A stretch of DNA of 7,754 bases from CAZLWF01 sp031972835 (GCA_031972835.1 DALYDX010000022.1:1-7754); one strand, 5' to 3'; counted from the stretch's first letter, positions 1 to 5,859 are shown. Made by a program: numbers and translations. Notes: generated by a model from the sequence alone, not told the origin.

Positions 1-16
1 AGACTATTCTACCAAA

Positions 17-916
17 ATGATACACTTGAGACTAATGCAGGAAATCCATAGCATTTTAAAAGACCATTTCCCTTCATTCCTCTTACCTTTACTTGAAATT
101 CCCGAACCACCGACAAAAATCTACTACGAAGGACTGCTGCCTGAAAAAGAAGACGGGGTAAAAGTGCTCGCTGTTGTAGGCTCGCGCAAGCATACGCGTT
201 ACGGAAAAGACATCACACAAAAACTGCTCGAAGGCTTACGCGGGTACCCTATTATCATTGTCTCCGGACTCGCTCTTGGTATCGACGGTATCGCTCACCA
301 AAAAGCACTCGAAATAGGACTAACCACTATTTCAGTTCCTGGATCAGGCATCGCATACAAAAACCTCTACCCTGCCCTTCATAAAAATCTTGCTAGAGAG
401 ATCGTGTCCGATGGTGGTGCACTCATATCGGAATTCGAACCCGAATTAAAAGCCGCACCTTGGACATTCCCAAAACGAAATCGCATTATGGCAGGAATTT
501 GCGATGCAGTACTTGTTGTTGAAGCAGAGGAAAAATCTGGCACACTCATCACTGCACGGCTCGCACTTGAGTACAACAAAACGGTTCTTGCAGTCCCTGG
601 AAATATCGACTCAGCAGCGTCCAAAGGAACAAACTGGCTCATTCGTCAGGGCGCAACACCCATTACCAGAACTGAAGATATTTTAGACGCACTTAATATC
701 AAATACCAAAACGAATCTGGGCAAAAAACACTCCCGCTTGAAGATCTTTCTCCAGATGAAATTCTTATTTGGGAACTTCTCCACGAGCCAAAATCAAAAG
801 ATGTGCTTATTCGTGAAAGCAAGCTCGAAGCAAGTAGAGTCTTGATTACCCTTACCTCACTTGAACTAAAAGATTTTATTAAAGAAGAGATGAGTTTATA
901 CAAAAGAGTTGGCTAA
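17..916 (+). CDS. dprA: DNA-processing protein DprA (Smf), possibly open at the 5' end
   Basis: DprA binds incoming single-stranded DNA in the cytoplasm and loads RecA on it during natural transformation. The Rossmann-like core is clear: VVGSRKHTRYG (residues 53-63), SGLALGIDGIAH (83-94), PGSGIAYKNLYP (108-119), FPKRNRIMAG (151-160), EEKSGTLITA (171-180) and VPGNIDSAASKGTNW (193-207). Residues about 240-299 fit the C-terminal winged-helix domain. At 299 aa it is shorter than the 360-380 aa usual elsewhere; the N-terminal helical domain is reduced to a stub before the IPEPPTKIYYEG segment. The frame has no stop between the window edge and the ATG at 17, so the true start may lie upstream; the ATG at 35 is another option. 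No strong ribosome binding site is visible. It converges with the next gene, 32 bp away, and no hairpin terminator is seen between them. Confidence 0.95.
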   Translation: MIHLRLMQEIHSILKDHFPSFLLPLLEIPEPPTKIYYEGLLPEKEDGVKVLAVVGSRKHTRYGKDITQKLLEGLRGYPIIIVSGLALGIDGIAHQKALEIGLTTISVPGSGIAYKNLYPALHKNLAREIVSDGGALISEFEPELKAAPWTFPKRNRIMAGICDAVLVVEAEEKSGTLITARLALEYNKTVLAVPGNIDSAASKGTNWLIRQGATPITRTEDILDALNIKYQNESGQKTLPLEDLSPDEILIWELLHEPKSKDVLIRESKLEASRVLITLTSLELKDFIKEEMSLYKRVG

Positions 917-948
917 AGAATACCTAAGGTAAAGAGAGGGTGAAGTAT

Positions 949-1509
949 CTATTTTCTCCTTCGTAAAAAGACTACCATCAGTAGATTGGTTGAAATCATG
1001 GCTACAGAATGCAGAGCTGTTGCAACATTATATGTCTGCAACGAAAACAATGTGAGTATGTGTCGTAACACATTCATACTATATAGTAGTGTTGTCTCAG
1101 TGCTGGGGTAACGCCATGTTTTTCTAAGTGTTGGTACAAAAGCAATAAGGTCAATTGATACAGCAACTACAACTGAAATTGTTGGATCTTGTGTAATTAT
1201 CCAAGGAATAATTCCTGAGAGTGCGGCAATAAGAAAATATGTATCGGTTTTTGATATATTTTTAAACCCATACCTAAGAGACAGAAAGAAGATAGCGACT
1301 GTGAAAATCTCCGCGACAAACGTTGGCACCGCACCAATACCAGCACCTTTAACAACCTGCCCAAAAAACACAATTCCCGAAACAAGCGACCACACAAACC
1401 ATGTATACGGATGTGGCTGTACCCTTTTTCTCAAAACATCAAACAGGTACGGAACATTTCCTATAAACGCAAATATACTCGCAATTACAACTAGAATTTC
1501 TATTTGCAT
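949..1509 (-). CDS. PQ-loop/SWEET-like seven-helix membrane protein
   Basis: This is a predicted inner-membrane protein of 186 aa with about seven hydrophobic segments (roughly 4-24, 36-52, 59-80, 89-106, 110-128, 137-157, 163-183). Two stretches look like copies of one motif: GNVPYLFDVLRKR followed by QPHPYTW near residues 17-37, and AFVPTLRKTWRYPSTET near 123-139. A 3+1+3 helix layout with a proline motif in each half is the plan of PQ-loop and SWEET transporters; substrate unknown. The open frame runs upstream to a TTG at 1638, but that extension is Cys-rich and not hydrophobic, so I place the start at the ATG at 1509, where the first helix begins; the ATG at 1548 is an alternative. An AGGG lies about 10 bases before the chosen start, a weak ribosome binding site. 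The family call is by motif only. Confidence 0.75.
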   Translation of the reverse strand: MQIEILVVIASIFAFIGNVPYLFDVLRKRVQPHPYTWFVWSLVSGIVFFGQVVKGAGIGAVPTFVAEIFTVAIFFLSLRYGFKNISKTDTYFLIAALSGIIPWIITQDPTISVVVAVSIDLIAFVPTLRKTWRYPSTETTLLYSMNVLRHILTLFSLQTYNVATALHSVAMISTNLLMVVFLRRRK

Positions 1510-1840
1510 AAAAACAAACCCTATTATCTCACATATTTTACGAACCATTTTTTGGACATACGCAATTCCCAAAAAATCACAGCAAAAACATCTACCTATC
1601 TTTTTGTCAAAAGAAGGAGTATACTGAAAGTGTTGCAAAGATCTCTAAAAATAGTAGGAATAATTAAAATCGTTAATTTCAAGCCGACTGCAGAAACTAT
1701 ATAGCCCACTAACCCAAAACCGTCTGCAGTGAAAAAGATCTAGAAAAGTGTAGTTTAGAAATTGTTTGCCTGATGAGTCAAAGACTCAGTAAATATAAAC
1801 TCTGGTTAGCTTCTCTCTTAAAAACATAAAAATAAATTAT
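1510..1840. other. Intergenic region between divergent genes, with two inverted repeats
   Basis: No convincing gene is seen here; the small frames lack coherent composition. It should hold promoters for both flanking genes. ACTGCAGA at 1687-1694 and TCTGCAGT at 1723-1730 form a perfect 8-bp inverted repeat with a 28-base gap. TGAGTC-AAA-GACTCA at 1774-1788 is a 6-bp hairpin or operator-like dyad. A minus-strand TACTAT at about 1651-1656 is a possible -10 for the PQ-loop gene. For the + strand gene the 30 bases before the ATG at 1841 are almost all A/T, so no single -10 can be chosen. No Shine-Dalgarno sequence precedes 1841. Confidence 0.5.
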
Positions 1841-2509
1841 ATGACTAATAAAGTCGCTTCTTTCAACTTGTCTCAAAACTTTCTTCTTAAATCAGGGCTT
1901 CTTGCTATTGCCTTTGTAGTAGTAAGTCTTCCTGCTCTCACTCATGCAGATATTCTTAATCGTGAACTCCAGCTCGGTATGTCAGGATCTGATGTTTCAT
2001 CACTCCAAACATTCCTCGCTATCGACCCAACCATTTACCCACAAGGACTCGTAACAGGGTACTTTGGTTTCCTGACAAAATCAGCAGTTGCAAATTTCCA
2101 AGTTCGTAATGGTATTTCAGCAGTTGGCCGAGTTGGTCCCGCTACCCTTCCTGTACTTAACTTCCAGATGGCAGGCGGTGCGGTTAGTAACACAGGTGGT
2201 GCAGCCGCTACCCTTAGCAGTATTACTGTAAGCACAAGTAGAAATAGTGCCGTAGTAAATTGGAACACAAATCAAAACGTAAAAGGTGTTGTTTACTACA
2301 GTACAACAATGCTCACAACATACGAACGTGAAAATTCTGTTGATGTAAGTGGTACTGCCGCAATAACAGATGCAAACTTCCGTTCTTCACATAGCGTTTC
2401 TTTGCAAAACCTGCAAGCAAACTCAACATACTACTACATGATTTACACTACCAATACAGCAGGTGATGTAACAGTGTCTGTTCCAACAGCTTTCCAAACT
2501 ACAAATTAA
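1841..2509 (+). CDS. Secreted peptidoglycan-binding domain and fibronectin type III-like protein
   Basis: The 222-aa product begins with a signal peptide: a K17 followed by a hydrophobic stretch at 18-33, with probable cleavage after LTHA (residue 36). Residues about 39-109 fit a PG_binding_1 fold, with the typical LQLGMSGSDVSSLQTFLA opening, the YPQGLVTGYFGFLTKSAV middle and an ANFQ helix. After a short G/A-rich linker, residues about 123-222 form a beta-rich domain like fibronectin type III (VVNWNTNQ, YYYMIYTTN). The protein is therefore predicted to act outside the membrane, attached to the cell wall. Such PG-binding/Fn3 proteins are common in Parcubacteria. It is followed 24 bp later by a small membrane peptide gene and both share the terminator at 2698. 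The start has no Shine-Dalgarno sequence but gives a complete signal peptide. Confidence 0.85.
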   Translation: MTNKVASFNLSQNFLLKSGLLAIAFVVVSLPALTHADILNRELQLGMSGSDVSSLQTFLAIDPTIYPQGLVTGYFGFLTKSAVANFQVRNGISAVGRVGPATLPVLNFQMAGGAVSNTGGAAATLSSITVSTSRNSAVVNWNTNQNVKGVVYYSTTMLTTYERENSVDVSGTAAITDANFRSSHSVSLQNLQANSTYYYMIYTTNTAGDVTVSVPTAFQTTN

Positions 2510-2533
2510 TATTGAATTAGTTTAGTAAAACGT

Positions 2534-2686
2534 ATGCTGACAACTATTGCAATAATACTTATTGCTCTCTGGCTCATTGGCTTTATAGGAGGCAATGTTC
2601 TCGGGGGTTTCATTCACATCCTATTGGTTATCGCGGTTATCTTATTCCTACTTCGAATCATTCGAGGAGAAAATCCATTCCGTTAA
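2534..2686 (+). CDS. Lmo0937-family small membrane protein (DUF5670-like)
   Basis: This 50-aa frame (ATG 2534, TAA 2684-2686) reads MLTTIAIILIALWLIGFIGG, then NVLGGFIHILLVIAVILFLL, then RIIRGENPFR. It matches the Lmo0937 family pattern of two short hydrophobic segments joined by a G-rich turn with GGFIHILLVIA and a basic tail. The function of the family is unknown; members are small membrane peptides found widely in bacteria. It lies 24 bp after the PG-binding gene and immediately before an intrinsic terminator, so it is probably the second gene of a two-gene unit acting at the envelope. No clear ribosome binding site is visible. Confidence 0.85.
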   Translation: MLTTIAIILIALWLIGFIGGNVLGGFIHILLVIAVILFLLRIIRGENPFR

Positions 2687-2697
2687 TCATTCCAAGT

Positions 2698-2731
2698 AAA
2701 ATCACCGCCGCAACAGGTGGTGATTTTCTTT
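2698..2731 (+). terminator. Intrinsic terminator after the PG-binding/Lmo0937 unit
   Basis: AAAATCACCGCC at 2698-2709 pairs with GGTGGTGATTTT at 2716-2727 (12 bp with one G-U pair) around the loop GCAACA, and the right arm runs into TTTTCTTT. It begins 11 bases after the stop of the 50-aa gene. The A-rich left arm could make it act on both strands. Confidence 0.9.
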
Positions 2732-2764
2732 ACTAGAACTTACCAAATTAATCTCTTACAATTT

Positions 2765-3127
2765 ATGAACTCATCATATAGTTCCCCAAGCACCAAACCA
2801 ATCTATCGAGGGACTCAAGTTGTTTGGTATATTCTTGGAGTTATTGAGGTGCTTTTAGCGTTTCGATTCGTCTTGAAGCTACTAGGTGCAAATCCCGAGG
2901 CAGGTTTTAGTAGTTTTATCTACGGCATAACGTATATCTTTGCTACTCCATTCTTGAGCGTATTTCGTAGCAGTCGAGTAGTTGAAGGTAGTTTGTTTGA
3001 ATGGACTACCCTCCTTTCTATGGCTGTATACTGGATTGTGGCAACAGGTATTATTCAGCTATTCATGATGGGACGAACCGTTTCTACGCCGGAGGCTGCG
3101 GCAAAGCTAGATAGTCAAGAAAAATAA
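2765..3127 (+). CDS. YggT-family membrane protein
   Basis: The 120-aa product matches the YggT family (PF02325): a hydrophobic segment at about 18-40 ending in FRFVLKLLGANPEAGFSSF, the central YGITYIFATPFLSVFR stretch, and a second hydrophobic segment at about 81-102. Family members are small inner-membrane proteins; in other bacteria some are linked to cell division or osmotic response, but no reaction is known. The frame opens further upstream at a GTG at 2717, but that codon lies inside the preceding terminator stem, so I use the ATG at 2765. No Shine-Dalgarno sequence is seen. It is apparently a single-gene unit, bounded by terminators on both sides. Confidence 0.88.
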   Translation: MNSSYSSPSTKPIYRGTQVVWYILGVIEVLLAFRFVLKLLGANPEAGFSSFIYGITYIFATPFLSVFRSSRVVEGSLFEWTTLLSMAVYWIVATGIIQLFMMGRTVSTPEAAAKLDSQEK

Positions 3128-3145
3128 ATTAAGTCAAAATGAATC

Positions 3146-3179
3146 AAAAGAAAACCGCGAGCTCGCGGTTTTCTTTTTG
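3146..3179 (+). terminator. Intrinsic terminator after the YggT gene, built on a 32-bp perfect palindrome
   Basis: AAAAGAAAACCGCGAG at 3146-3161 is followed directly by its exact reverse complement at 3162-3177. In RNA the centre opens to a small loop (AGCU), giving a G+C-rich stem followed by U residues. Symmetry means it could stop transcription from either side. It lies 19 bases after the YggT stop. Confidence 0.92.
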
Positions 3180-3262
3180 TCTTCAGATAAAAAATCTACC
3201 TGAACTATGGAGTGTTGGATTCTATTACAAGAATTAAATCATTAATTTAACTATGCCAACCA

Positions 3263-3277
3263 TGCTATGATTGCTCC
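3263..3277 (+). promoter_or_regulatory. Extended -10 promoter placing the transcript start at the EamA ATG
   Basis: TATGAT at 3266-3271 is preceded by TG and one base (3263-3265), an extended -10 element. The six bases TGCTCC separate it from the ATG at 3278, so transcription starting seven bases past the hexamer begins at the A of the start codon. There is only a weak, A/T-rich -35 (TTAATT at 3242-3247, spacer 18). No ribosome binding site is present, fitting a leaderless mRNA. Confidence 0.6.
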
Positions 3278-3709
3278 ATGTGGGTATTATTCGCTGTTAG
3301 CGCATCATTATTTTGGGGATTGACATATGTTTTTAATGAGCAGGTGTACGCAAAAATCTCTATTTTTACATCACTGAGTATCACTTCCCTTGTTATTGCA
3401 ATAATTACATTTTTTATCTCATTATCTTTAGGAACATTACAACTTGATTTAGTAGCACTTACTTCTTCAAAAACGTTATTTTTTTACTTTATCGGAGGAA
3501 TTGTTGCTTTATTGATTGCTGAAATTTTTATTGGATTTTCAATAATTGCAAAGAGTGCAACACTCGCAGGACTTGTTGAGATTTCATACCCAATATTTAT
3601 TGCACTTTTTAGTTATATTTTATTCAAAAACAACGTAACTACACCAACTATTATTGGTGGGATAATAATTTTTTTGGGAATATTTGTAATCTATTTTTTT
3701 AATAAATAA
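3278..3709 (+). CDS. EamA-domain membrane protein (half-size DMT-type transporter)
   Basis: The 143-aa protein carries one EamA unit: the opening VSASLFWGLTYVFNEQVYAK, about five hydrophobic segments, and the typical ending LVEISYPIFIALFSYILF followed by GGIIIFLGIFVIYF. Drug/metabolite transporters normally have two EamA units and ten helices, so this half-size form would need to pair with itself or a partner, as EmrE-type proteins do. Substrate unknown. The ATG at 3278 sits at the predicted transcript start. The stop is six bases before the next start, so it is probably cotranscribed with the YdeI/OmdA gene. It is richer in A+T and in T-runs than the genes to its left. Confidence 0.85.
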   Translation: MWVLFAVSASLFWGLTYVFNEQVYAKISIFTSLSITSLVIAIITFFISLSLGTLQLDLVALTSSKTLFFYFIGGIVALLIAEIFIGFSIIAKSATLAGLVEISYPIFIALFSYILFKNNVTTPTIIGGIIIFLGIFVIYFFNK

Positions 3710-3715
3710 AATTAT

Positions 3716-3967
3716 ATGACAAAAAAAGAAATCGCCACTGGTGTAGTGCATAAAGTACCGGCTGATTTACGAAAGATACTTACTTCTATGCCAACAATCC
3801 TAACAGTATGGGAGGACATTACCCCACTAGCACGAAATGAGTGGCTATGCTGGATTGAATCTGCTAAAAAATCAGAAACAAGGGATCGCAGAATAAAAAT
3901 AATGCGTGAGAATCTCGCGGCAGGAAAACGCAGACCATGTTGTTGGGCGGGTTGCGTGCATCGTTAG
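3716..3967 (+). CDS. YdeI/OmdA-domain protein (short form)
   Basis: The 83-aa product matches the C-terminal part of the YdeI/OmpD-associated family (PF13376): VPADLRKILTSMP, then ITPLARNEWLCWIESAKKSE, then TRDRRIKIMRENLAAGKRR. Full-length family members are near 190 aa; here only this helical module is present. The tail ends CCWAGCVHR, a Cys/His cluster that recurs at the end of some family members and could bind metal (inference). The family has been linked to bacteriocin protection, without a known mechanism. The ATG is six bases after the EamA stop, with no Shine-Dalgarno sequence, so translation probably depends on the upstream gene. It converges on the VOC gene, with repeat A between them. 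Confidence 0.8.
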   Translation: MTKKEIATGVVHKVPADLRKILTSMPTILTVWEDITPLARNEWLCWIESAKKSETRDRRIKIMRENLAAGKRRPCCWAGCVHR

Positions 3968-3988
3968 AATTTGAGGGAAGGTCTCCCG

Positions 3989-4012
3989 CTAGCAGATGTG
4001 GGATGAGGTTCG
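3989..4012 (-). repeat. Intergenic direct repeat, copy A (most diverged)
   Basis: The last 20 bases match the consensus of copies B-E at 19 positions (AGATGTGGG then ATGAGGTTCG), but the left end reads CTAGC instead of GCTCC. Similarity to copy E continues rightward to about 4040 (AGGGGAAATATTG, then AAAGATGGGAAATAG). It follows the VOC gene (minus strand) and lies 21 bases from the end of the converging YdeI/OmdA gene. Confidence 0.8.
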
Positions 4013-4055
4013 AGGGGAAATATTGAAAGATGGGAAATAGGTTAGAAGAAGTATT

Positions 4056-4484
4056 TTATTTGCTAGGAGAAAATTCAATTACCCACTCAATACCATATGT
4101 ATCTCGAAACATGCCGGCATAGGTACCCCAAGGACTAGTGCCCATAGAGCCTTCTATTTCGCCTCCAATAGAAAGGTCATTAAATAATCTGTCCGCCTCT
4201 TCTTTACTTTCCGTGCTTATCACAATTTTACTTCGGTTTTCGTGTTCATTTACTTTACCCATAAATTCTGGAACATCATTTGCCATTAAGACACTGCTGT
4301 CACCAATAGGTAAAGCAATATGCATAATTTTATGTTCTTCCTTTTCTGCTACTGGGAAATCAGCGCTGGCAAGGTCTTTGAAACGTACAATTTTTGTAAA
4401 CTCACCACCAAAGACTGATTTGTAAAATGTAAATGCTTCTTCAGCATTACCATTGAAATTAATCCAAGGATTTATTGTTGTCAT
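4056..4484 (-). CDS. VOC-family (PhnB/YjdN-like) protein
   Basis: The 142-aa product fits the PhnB-like branch of the vicinal oxygen chelate superfamily, often named 3-demethylubiquinone methyltransferase-like or glyoxalase-like. Markers are INPWINFNGNAEEAFTFYKS (residues 4-23) with FGGEFTKIVRF, the HIALPIGDSSVLMAND strand pair, and the end MGTSPWGTYAGMFRDTYGIE followed by WVIEF. The two beta-alpha-beta modules expected of the fold are present and the length is normal for the family. Members are cytoplasmic and their substrates are rarely known. The ATG at 4484 lies six bases past an extended -10, so a leaderless mRNA is predicted. It is the cargo of the unit farthest from the tRNA, followed by repeat A. 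Confidence 0.88.
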   Translation of the reverse strand: MTTINPWINFNGNAEEAFTFYKSVFGGEFTKIVRFKDLASADFPVAEKEEHKIMHIALPIGDSSVLMANDVPEFMGKVNEHENRSKIVISTESKEEADRLFNDLSIGGEIEGSMGTSPWGTYAGMFRDTYGIEWVIEFSPSK

Positions 4485-4519
4485 ATTTTAATGCTATCAA
4501 ACTAAGATAATTTGATAAA
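4485..4519 (-). promoter_or_regulatory. Promoter of the VOC gene with an overlapping inverted repeat
   Basis: On the minus strand an extended -10, TGATAGCAT (4499-4491), is followed by six bases, TAAAAT, and then the ATG at 4484. The weak -35 would be TTTATC (4519-4514). A perfect 7-bp inverted repeat, TATCAAA at 4495-4501 and TTTGATA at 4511-4517 with a 9-base gap, spans the promoter as a repressor operator would. The regulator is unknown. Confidence 0.5.
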
Positions 4520-4534
4520 GTGTTTTTTTATTTT

Positions 4535-4558
4535 GCTCCAAATGTGGAATGAGGTTCG
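4535..4558 (-). repeat. Intergenic direct repeat, copy B
   Basis: This copy reads GCTCCAAATGTGG then AATGAGGTTCG. On the minus strand it ends GGAGCAAAATA, which resembles the bases just past the tRNA-Asn gene (GGAGCAAAAATA). A loosely related flank runs to about 4585, reaching the stop of the 198-aa gene. Confidence 0.9.
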
Positions 4559-4586
4559 CTTAGAAATTACTGGGGAAAATTAGTTT

Positions 4587-5183
4587 TTAGATAAAACGAT
4601 ACCGTTCATTTTTACCTTCCGTATACTTTTCAGCATCACCTTTTTCAACTAAGCGTTGCCATACTCTTTTTGCAGTTTCTTCAATAAGTGTATCTGAGTT
4701 TAACGGGATTCCGTAATTATCTAAAGAGTATGCATTGGCTACTCTTAATCGTCTTTCTCCTAATCCTTCATTTTGAAAACCGTCCAACGTTCTAGTAAAA
4801 CCAACAAACGGCTTACCCTTAAAGTATGTATCTTTATTTGAAAGACTAGATCGTAGTTCTAGGTATCCAGTCCTAGTGCCGTCACGAACATCTTCAAAAT
4901 AGGTAAGACGCTCTGTATCTCCGTTAGTGCCATATGCTTTATCTTGTTCTGCTATATATCCAATATCTCCATTTACGTAATTAAATGTATAAAGCTTACT
5001 AAAGTTTCTAGTCTGATACTGTTCTGGTAAAATAAACTTACTCGATTGTGCTTCAAAATGTTTTACAACATCTTCAGGAATTAAATCATAGTCGATTGGT
5101 GTAAGCGATGTACCACCAATTAATAACTCAAATTTAGTATTATGGAGTTTCTCTGTACTGGGAGTTTGTCTTATTTGTTCCAT
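4587..5183 (-). CDS. Uncharacterised 198-aa protein, possible acetyltransferase-like C-terminus
   Basis: I do not recognise this protein with confidence. It is soluble, with no signal peptide or membrane segment. Residues about 60-135 are rich in Tyr, Thr and Gly and look beta-stranded. The C-terminal part has GFQNEGLGERRLRVANAY (135-152), then GIPLNSDTL and KRVWQRLVEKGDAEKY (172-187). A glycine-rich GLG turn before a helix, then an SD motif and an A..VW..L...G.A helix, occur in some phage-type GNAT acetyltransferases, so that fold is a weak guess. The frame is open up to 5237, but those codons fall in a terminator; the ATG at 5183 is six bases past TATACT and is preferred. It is followed by repeat B. 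Confidence 0.75.
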   Translation of the reverse strand: MEQIRQTPSTEKLHNTKFELLIGGTSLTPIDYDLIPEDVVKHFEAQSSKFILPEQYQTRNFSKLYTFNYVNGDIGYIAEQDKAYGTNGDTERLTYFEDVRDGTRTGYLELRSSLSNKDTYFKGKPFVGFTRTLDGFQNEGLGERRLRVANAYSLDNYGIPLNSDTLIEETAKRVWQRLVEKGDAEKYTEGKNERYRFI

Positions 5184-5219
5184 CACTAAAGTATATGTTG
5201 TTAAGTTCGAACTCTGCAA
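5184..5219 (-). promoter_or_regulatory. Promoter of the 198-aa gene with a palindrome in its spacer
   Basis: On the minus strand TTGCAG (5219-5214), an 18-base spacer, TATACT (5195-5190) and then TTAGTG lead straight to the ATG at 5183, predicting a leaderless mRNA. The spacer contains the perfect 10-bp palindrome AGTTCGAACT (5204-5213), a possible operator. The upstream terminator at 5230-5259 insulates this promoter from the kinase-like gene. Confidence 0.6.
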
Positions 5220-5229
5220 GTTTGTATAC

Positions 5230-5259
5230 AAAAACACCTAGATTTACCTAGGTGTTTTT
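5230..5259 (-). terminator. Symmetric intrinsic terminator between the kinase-like and 198-aa genes
   Basis: AAAAACACCTAG at 5230-5241 pairs perfectly with CTAGGTGTTTTT at 5248-5259 around a 6-base loop. Read on the minus strand, the stem ends in a T-run, closing the kinase-like gene after repeat C. The same structure could stop + strand transcripts. Confidence 0.85.
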
Positions 5260-5263
5260 GCTG

Positions 5264-5287
5264 GCTCCAAATGTGGGATGGTGTTCG
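5264..5287 (-). repeat. Intergenic direct repeat, copy C
   Basis: This copy reads GCTCCAAATGTGG then GATGGTGTTCG. The stop of the kinase-like gene is only 10 bases to its right, so the longer flank seen in copies A, D and E is absent here. On the minus strand it ends GGAGCCA. Confidence 0.9.
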
Positions 5288-5297
5288 ACTAGCAATA

Positions 5298-5804
5298 CTA
5301 AACAATGCTTAAAATCTCAGCCGCAATACTCTCTGGAGCCTTTTCGTCTGTAGAGACAATTTTACAACCAAGGACATCGCAGCTCTTTCTTAACAAAGAA
5401 GAAACATACACGTTATCAGTAATGAACTTTTCGAGAGTCTTCCCTGTCGTACGAGTAAGTTCCTGAAGTGACCCTTCTTTAAGATAACGACTCTTAATTC
5501 TTTCTTCTATAGTTCTCTCATTTGCGTCTAGTAGGATAATTTCTACTTCTTTACCAATTTCTTCTGGTTTTGCAAATCCAAAAACAATAGTAGAAACACC
5601 TTTCTCTCGATTCTCTTTTCCAACTGAAATCCAGTGTTGGGTTTCGCCCATGCGCCACACTTTGTCTGCATTATCAGGAACACCTCTCTCATCGAAATCA
5701 TGCAGTTCAAAATCACCTCCTGAAAGAAGTTTTTTAACTTCGCTCATAACTGTAGTTTTACCGACGCCGTTTGCGCCTATTACGAATGTAGTTTTTGTAA
5801 TCAC
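5298..5804 (-). CDS. P-loop nucleotide-binding protein, nucleoside/adenylate kinase-like
   Basis: The 168-aa product begins with a Walker A motif, GANGVGKT (residues 10-17), on the first strand. Then follow LHDFDERGVP (34-43), an acid-rich site like the acceptor pocket of small kinases, R51 and Q56 in VWRMGETQHW, the STIVFGF strand (71-77), and IILLDANERTIEERIKSR (89-106), whose Arg residues fit a LID segment over the phosphates. The plan is that of compact AAA_18/AAA_33-type P-loop kinases; no specific substrate can be named. Start choice: TTG at 5807 and GTG at 5804 are possible; a perfect TATAAT lies six bases before the GTG, so I prefer the leaderless GTG. It is followed by repeat C and a terminator. 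Confidence 0.8.
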   Translation of the reverse strand: MITKTTFVIGANGVGKTTVMSEVKKLLSGGDFELHDFDERGVPDNADKVWRMGETQHWISVGKENREKGVSTIVFGFAKPEEIGKEVEIILLDANERTIEERIKSRYLKEGSLQELTRTTGKTLEKFITDNVYVSSLLRKSCDVLGCKIVSTDEKAPESIAAEILSIV

Positions 5805-5853
5805 CAAATCATTATATCTTTTTTAGGATTACCAAGACATCCCATGTAATCCT
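5805..5853 (-). promoter_or_regulatory. Promoter of the kinase-like gene with an upstream inverted repeat
   Basis: On the minus strand the consensus -10 TATAAT (5816-5811) is followed by GATTTG and then the GTG at 5804. TGTCTT (5839-5834) is a poor -35 at a 17-base spacing. AGGATTAC at 5825-5832 and GTAATCCT at 5846-5853 form a perfect 8-bp inverted repeat with a 13-base gap, covering the -35 region. It may be an operator or activator site. Confidence 0.6.
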
Positions 5854-5859
5854 ATCGAT

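Noticed and set aside
1510..1638. TTG start at 1638 for the PQ-loop protein
   Set aside because: The 43 added residues are Cys- and Lys-rich and not membrane-like; the fold begins at the ATG at 1509.
1769..1800. Hammerhead ribozyme core (CTGATGA near 1770)
   Set aside because: CTGATGA and a short stem are present, but the required GAAA after stem II is missing and no stem III or cleavage site is seen.
2717..2764. GTG start at 2717 for the YggT protein
   Set aside because: The codon is part of the terminator stem of the preceding unit; the ATG at 2765 gives the normal YggT N-terminus.
3234..3250. TTAAAT/ATTTAA dyad before the EamA gene as an operator
   Set aside because: Six A/T-only pairs in A/T-rich DNA are expected by chance.
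5184..5237. N-terminal extension of the 198-aa protein to 5237
   Set aside because: The extension lies in the promoter and terminator stem; a well-placed -10 precedes the ATG at 5183.
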